Shown: positions 61,212-64,000 of the stretch, piece after piece
Position numbering within the stretch: the first letter of the stretch is position 1
How the letters are laid out: the number at the start of each line of letters is the position of its first letter
NCBI RefSeq assembly: GCF_024211275.1
Contig: NZ_JAMLDX010000006.1
Location: 124,001 to 188,000 of the forward strand
Origin: Sphingomonas tagetis
Lineage (GTDB): Bacteria > Pseudomonadota > Alphaproteobacteria > Sphingomonadales > Sphingomonadaceae
Reading direction: 5' to 3'
DNA length: 64,000 nt
The notes under the pieces: generated by a model
What the model was told of the DNA's origin: nothing
Database searches by the model: none
Seen by the model: the letters and a program-made list of their open reading frames with translations, nothing else
Made by a program: the position numbers and the translations under genes

Positions 61212-62510
61212 ATGACCCACACCCTGCTCGCCGCCTTCGCCCTCGCCGCCGCCCTCCCCGCGCTCGCGCAGAGCGCCAGCGACCGGAAGATCGCCGCCAC
61301 CGTCACCGCCGAAACCGGCCGCCATGTCGAGCTGCTCGAACGTCTCGTCAACGTGAACAGCGGCTCGCTCAACCTGCCTGGCGTCACCAAGGTCGGCGAA
61401 ATGGTCCGCGCCGAACTCGCACCGCTCGGCTTCCAAGTCGAATGGATCGACATGACGGCGACCGGCCGCGCCGGGCATCTGATCGCCACCCACACGGGCA
61501 ATGGCCGCGGCAAGCGCATCCTGCTGATCGCGCATCTCGACACCGTGTTCGAACCCGAATCGCCCTTCCAGAAGTTCGTGCGCGAGGGCGAGCGCGCGAC
61601 CGGTCCCGGCATCGGCGACGACAAGGGCGGAATCGTCGTGATCGTCGCCGCGCTGCGCGCGATGCAGGCGGCGGGCACGCTCGAGGGCGCCGACATCAAG
61701 ATCGTGCTGACCGGCGACGAGGAGCGCACCGGCGCCCCGCTCGCTATCGCCCGCCGCGACCTGATCGAGGCCGGCAGATGGGCGGATGTCGCGCTCGAAT
61801 ATGAAAATCTGGCGCGCGAGGACGGCGCCGACAAGGGCACCGTCGCACGCCGCAGCTCGGCCAACTGGACGCTCACCACCACCGGCAAGACCGGCCACAG
61901 CAGCAATGTGTTCGGCCCCGGCCTCGGCTATGGCGCGGCCTATGAGCTGGCGCGCATCCTCGACGAATTCCGCCGCACGCTGCCCGAGCCCAACCTGACC
62001 TTCAATATCGGCGTGATGGCCGCGGGCACCCCCGCGACGCTCGCCGAAAACGGCTATCAGGTCAGCGCCGGCGGCAAGACCAACATCATCGCCGAGAGCG
62101 CGGTCGCGCGCGGCGACCTGCGCGCGCTCACGCCCGAGCAGGAGGCGAAGACCCGCGCCGCGATGCAGGCGATCGCCGCCGCCGGGAACCTGCCCGGCAC
62201 CAGCGCCAGGCTGGTGTTTCAGGACGGCTATCCCCCGATGTCGCCCACCGCCGGCAACCGCGCGCTGCTGACGAAGCTCAACGCCGTCAACCGCGACCTC
62301 AAGCTGCCCGAAATGGCCGAGATGGACCCCGCCCGGCGCGGCGCCGCCGACTCCGCCTTCGTCGCGGCGGACGTCGACACGCTCGCCGGCCTCGGCGTCG
62401 CGGGCGGCGGCGCGCATGCCGAGGGCGAGTGGATCGATCTCCCCTCGATCCCGCTCCAGGCGCTGCGCAGCGCGGTGTTCATCACCCGGCTGTCTAAGGA
62501 AAAGCGCTGA
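61212..62510 (+). CDS. M20 family zinc peptidase, CPG2-like
   Basis: A 432-residue periplasmic metallopeptidase with a signal peptide (LPALAQ). Zinc and catalytic residues are in LLIAHLDTVFEPES, GPGIGDDKGGIVV and LTGDEERTGAP, with a dimerisation domain between (TTTGKTGHSSNVFGPG). Close relatives are glutamate carboxypeptidases (CPG2 type) that cleave C-terminal glutamate from folates or peptides; substrate unknown here. The last third has GGAHAEGEWIDLPS with the final His ligand. Confidence 0.9.
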   Translation: MTHTLLAAFALAAALPALAQSASDRKIAATVTAETGRHVELLERLVNVNSGSLNLPGVTKVGEMVRAELAPLGFQVEWIDMTATGRAGHLIATHTGNGRGKRILLIAHLDTVFEPESPFQKFVREGERATGPGIGDDKGGIVVIVAALRAMQAAGTLEGADIKIVLTGDEERTGAPLAIARRDLIEAGRWADVALEYENLAREDGADKGTVARRSSANWTLTTTGKTGHSSNVFGPGLGYGAAYELARILDEFRRTLPEPNLTFNIGVMAAGTPATLAENGYQVSAGGKTNIIAESAVARGDLRALTPEQEAKTRAAMQAIAAAGNLPGTSARLVFQDGYPPMSPTAGNRALLTKLNAVNRDLKLPEMAEMDPARRGAADSAFVAADVDTLAGLGVAGGGAHAEGEWIDLPSIPLQALRSAVFITRLSKEKR

Positions 62511-62517
62511 CTCCAAG

Positions 62518-62539
62518 CCCCTCCCCTTCAGGGGAGGGG
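62518..62539. repeat. CCCCTCCCC/GGGGAGGGG palindrome
   Basis: A perfect 9-bp stem (62518-62526 with 62531-62539) and loop TTCA, followed by TTGGGGTGGGG. This short repeat is common between sphingomonad genes. It lies between the convergent M20 peptidase and quinone oxidoreductase genes and has no T run. Confidence 0.6.
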
Positions 62540-62571
62540 TTGGGGTGGGGAATGTCTCACCGAGACCGCCG

Positions 62572-63543
62572 CTAGGGCACCAGCACCGTCGATCCCACCG
62601 TCGCCCCCGCCTCGAGCGCCCGGTGCGCCTCGGCCGCGTCCTCCAACGCGAAGCGCTGCCCGATCTCGACGCTCAACACTCCGCTCTCGACCAGCTCGAA
62701 CACCCGCGCCATCCCCGCCGCACGCTCGTCGGGCGCGATGTAATAGTCGAACGACTTGGGCCGCGTGACGAACAGCGAGCCATGCTGGTTGAGCGTCGCG
62801 AGATTGACGCCCTCGACCGGCCCGCCGGCATTGCCGAAGCTGATGATCAGCCCGCGCCGCGCCGCCGATTTGAGCGACGCCCCCCAGGTCGATCCGCCGA
62901 CGCCGTCGATCACCACTTCGACGCCCTTGCCGCCGGTGATCTCGCGCACCCGCGCGGCGATGTCCTCGTTCTTATATTCGATGACATGATCCGCCCCCAG
63001 TGCCCGCGCCCGCCCGGCCTTGGCCGCGCTGCCCACGGTGCCGATCACGGTCGCGCCGACATGCTTGAGCCACTGCACCAGCAGCTGCCCGACCCCGCCC
63101 GCCGCCGCATGCACCAGCACCGTCATGCCCGGTTGCACCCGGGCGCAGCGTTCGACCAGAAACTCGGCGGTCGCGCCCTTCAGCGTCACCGCCGCCGCCG
63201 TGTCGAAGTCGATGCCATCGGGCAGCTTGAACAGCGACGCCGCGGCGACGTTGCGCTCGGTCGCATAGGCCCCCAGCGTCGGCCCGAACGTCGTCACGCG
63301 ATCCCCTACGGTCAGGGCCACGCCCTGGCCGACCGCGGTCACCTCGCCCGCCGCCTCGCTGCCCAGCCCGCTCGGCATCGGCAGCGGATACAGGCCGCCG
63401 CGGTGATAGGTGTCGATGAAGTTCAGCCCCACCGCCGCGTGCCGCACGCGCACCTCGCCCGGCCCTGGCGGCGGCAGCTCGCGCGTCTCCCACCCGATCA
63501 CCTCCGGTCCGCCCGTTCGTTCGATCACCGCGACCCGCGCCAT
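62572..63543 (-). CDS. NADPH:quinone oxidoreductase, zinc-free MDR family
   Basis: A 323-residue medium-chain reductase of the quinone oxidoreductase (zeta-crystallin) type. It has the GroES-like N-terminus (AVGLNFIDTYHRGGLYPLP) and the NADPH-binding motif AAAGGVGQLLVQW. Zinc ligands of alcohol dehydrogenases are missing, as usual. It reduces quinones or alkenals. The start ATG at 63543 lies 76 bases from the divergent aldehyde dehydrogenase; a shared control region is possible. Confidence 0.92.
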   Translation of the reverse strand: MARVAVIERTGGPEVIGWETRELPPPGPGEVRVRHAAVGLNFIDTYHRGGLYPLPMPSGLGSEAAGEVTAVGQGVALTVGDRVTTFGPTLGAYATERNVAAASLFKLPDGIDFDTAAAVTLKGATAEFLVERCARVQPGMTVLVHAAAGGVGQLLVQWLKHVGATVIGTVGSAAKAGRARALGADHVIEYKNEDIAARVREITGGKGVEVVIDGVGGSTWGASLKSAARRGLIISFGNAGGPVEGVNLATLNQHGSLFVTRPKSFDYYIAPDERAAGMARVFELVESGVLSVEIGQRFALEDAAEAHRALEAGATVGSTVLVP

Positions 63544-63619
63544 ACCCGATTCTCCAGTTTCACATTGCAACCCGCACCCGCTGCCGCCATCTACACCACT
63601 CGACAAGCCGGAGGCCACG

Positions 63620-64000
63620 ATGCGCAGCTATCTCAACCATTATATCGGCGGCCAATGGGTCGAAAGCGAGGGCGGCACGCGTCACGCGGTGATCAATCCT
63701 GCCACGGAAAGCCCCGTCACCGAAATCACGCTGGGCTCGCAGGCCGATGTCGACAAGGCCGTCGCCGCCGCCAAGGCCGCGTTCGACAGCTTTTCGCGCA
63801 CCACCGTCGAGGAACGCGCCGCGTTGCTCGAAGCGATCCTCGCCGAATACAAGGCGCGCGCCGGCGACCTTGCCGAGGCGATGGCGGCGGAAATGGGCGC
63901 GCCGATCAGCCTCGCGCGCACCGCGCAGGCGGGCAGCGGCATCGGCCACTTCATGTCCACGATCAAGGCGCTGCGCGAGTTCGTTTTCGAAGAGCAGATC
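63620..64000 (+). CDS. Aldehyde dehydrogenase, 3' end outside window
   Basis: The first 127 residues of an aldehyde dehydrogenase-family protein. YIGGQWVESEGGTRHAVINP and ITLGSQADVDKAVAAAKAAF match the N-terminal NAD-binding part. The catalytic Cys and Glu lie beyond the window. GGAGG is 6 bases before the ATG. It is divergent from the quinone oxidoreductase gene; both act on carbonyl compounds, which suggests a joint detoxification role. Confidence 0.9.
   Translation, partial: MRSYLNHYIGGQWVESEGGTRHAVINPATESPVTEITLGSQADVDKAVAAAKAAFDSFSRTTVEERAALLEAILAEYKARAGDLAEAMAAEMGAPISLARTAQAGSGIGHFMSTIKALREFVFEEQI

Noticed and set aside
62518-62539. Palindrome after the M20 peptidase as an intrinsic terminator
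   Set aside because: No T tract on either side; GGGG follows instead.

Overview
The window is a dense, GC-rich stretch of chromosome from an alphaproteobacterium, most likely Sphingomonadales (Sphingomonas or a close relative). The signs are a DUF2336 protein, a SdhE-Mfd pair, an M16B peptidase pair, a TonB-dependent receptor next to a beta-propeller phytase, many ATGA stop/start overlaps, and dispersed CCCCGGC/GCCGGGG palindromes. I saw no CRISPR array, transposase, integrase or phage gene. This is mostly core genome with small accessory islands.

Layout. 1-2.5 kb: gltX (5' end outside the window) and gltA, then a terminator. 2.5-3.2 kb: a tRNA-Tyr-like structure and a MmcQ/YjbR protein. 3.2-8.7 kb, minus strand: a DUF2336 protein coupled to a histidine kinase that lacks its phospho-histidine, then a DOMON-like / NamZ-type muramidase / nucleotidyltransferase-like membrane protein operon. 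8.7-10.3 kb: tyrS and a PilZ protein. 10.35-10.61 kb: a nested palindromic element between convergent PilZ and recG. 10.6-17 kb: recG (minus), sdhE-mfd (plus), a GAF protein. 17-19.7 kb: an RhlE-like helicase and an unknown secreted protein. 19.9-21.1 kb: rplK-rplA. 21.2-24.3 kb: a coupled GNAT / FIH-like JmjC / GNAT operon. 24.4-29.4 kb: a DbpA-type helicase, a YaiI protein, a lipase-like hydrolase, an L,D-transpeptidase and a lipoprotein. 29.7-30.7 kb: rplJ-rplL. 30.8-38.3 kb: an OatA-type acyltransferase (plus), two related Pro/Ala-rich membrane proteins and an M16 peptidase pair (minus). 38.4-47.1 kb: rpoB-rpoC. 47.3-53.3 kb: a potassium channel, a CinA-like protein, map, a small HTH-like protein, a palindrome, a HI0933-type flavoprotein and a TPR-like secreted protein. 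53.4-55.4 kb: glnB-glnA behind a sigma-54 promoter. 55.5-61 kb: a TonB receptor, a phytase and a PQQ-type sugar dehydrogenase, with a PhoB-box-like repeat upstream. 61.2-64 kb: an M20 peptidase, a quinone oxidoreductase and the start of an aldehyde dehydrogenase.

How the parts work together. The transcription/translation block (rplKA, rplJL, rpoBC) is in the usual order but split by unrelated genes, so each part has its own leader and terminator. GlnB and GlnA form the nitrogen-control pair. The receptor and phytase look like a phosphate-scavenging pair. The least understood loci are the GNAT/JmjC/GNAT operon, the DUF2336/His-less kinase pair, the two Pro-rich membrane proteins, the palindromic element at 10.35 kb and the tRNA-like structure at 2.57 kb.
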